From NCBI GenBank assembly GCA_002450755.1, contig DKAI01000037.1:1-6332 (forward strand): a DNA stretch of 6,332 bases, read 5' to 3'. The position numbers and the translations under genes were made by a program. Under the pieces are notes generated by a model. It made no database searches, was not told the origin of the DNA, and saw only the letters and a list, made by a program, of their open reading frames with translations. Positions within the stretch are counted from its first letter, which is position 1. Each line of letters begins with the position of its first letter. Below, in pieces: positions 6,332 to 6,332 of this stretch. Source of the stretch: Deltaproteobacteria bacterium UBA6930. GTDB lineage: Bacteria > Myxococcota_A > UBA9160 > UBA6930.

Positions 6332-6332
6332 T

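Overview
The window looks like ordinary chromosomal DNA from a Gram-negative bacterium of intermediate GC content (about half, judged by eye). The Gram-negative call rests on a heptose bisphosphate phosphatase (GmhB), an enzyme of lipopolysaccharide heptose synthesis. A deltaproteobacterial or myxobacterial-type lineage is possible from the general look of the two long uncharacterised proteins. That is an impression from memory and was not checked. No insertion sequence, integrase, phage gene, CRISPR array, tRNA or rRNA was seen.

Layout. Four genes run left to right on the + strand. The first is the 3' part of a dGTP triphosphohydrolase-like HD-domain gene (dgt family, cut by the left edge, ending at 877). 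The second encodes a 386-residue protein of unknown function (961-2121). The third encodes a 901-residue multidomain protein (2272-4977). It has a long charged, arginine-rich linker and a C-terminal part that resembles a DHH/DHHA1 phosphoesterase with altered signature motifs. The fourth is queE, for 7-carboxy-7-deazaguanine synthase (probable start 4985, stop 5746). On the - strand, gmhB (6275 down to 5754) converges on queE with only 7 bases between the two stop codons. The start of gmhB overlaps, as ATGA, the stop of a reading frame that enters from the right edge, so gmhB is probably a downstream member of a leftward operon.

How they may work together. The + strand genes could be one transcript: gaps are 83 and 150 bases, then 7 bases (or an overlap) before queE. 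Two of them act on guanine-nucleotide chemistry: dGTP hydrolysis, and queuosine precursor synthesis, which starts from GTP. The 901-residue protein has nucleic-acid-binding-like basic patches and a phosphoesterase-like domain, which suggests nucleotide or RNA metabolism without proving it. The most interesting object is this protein, because its recognisable domains seem to have lost canonical catalytic residues. No complete new system can be demonstrated from this window alone.
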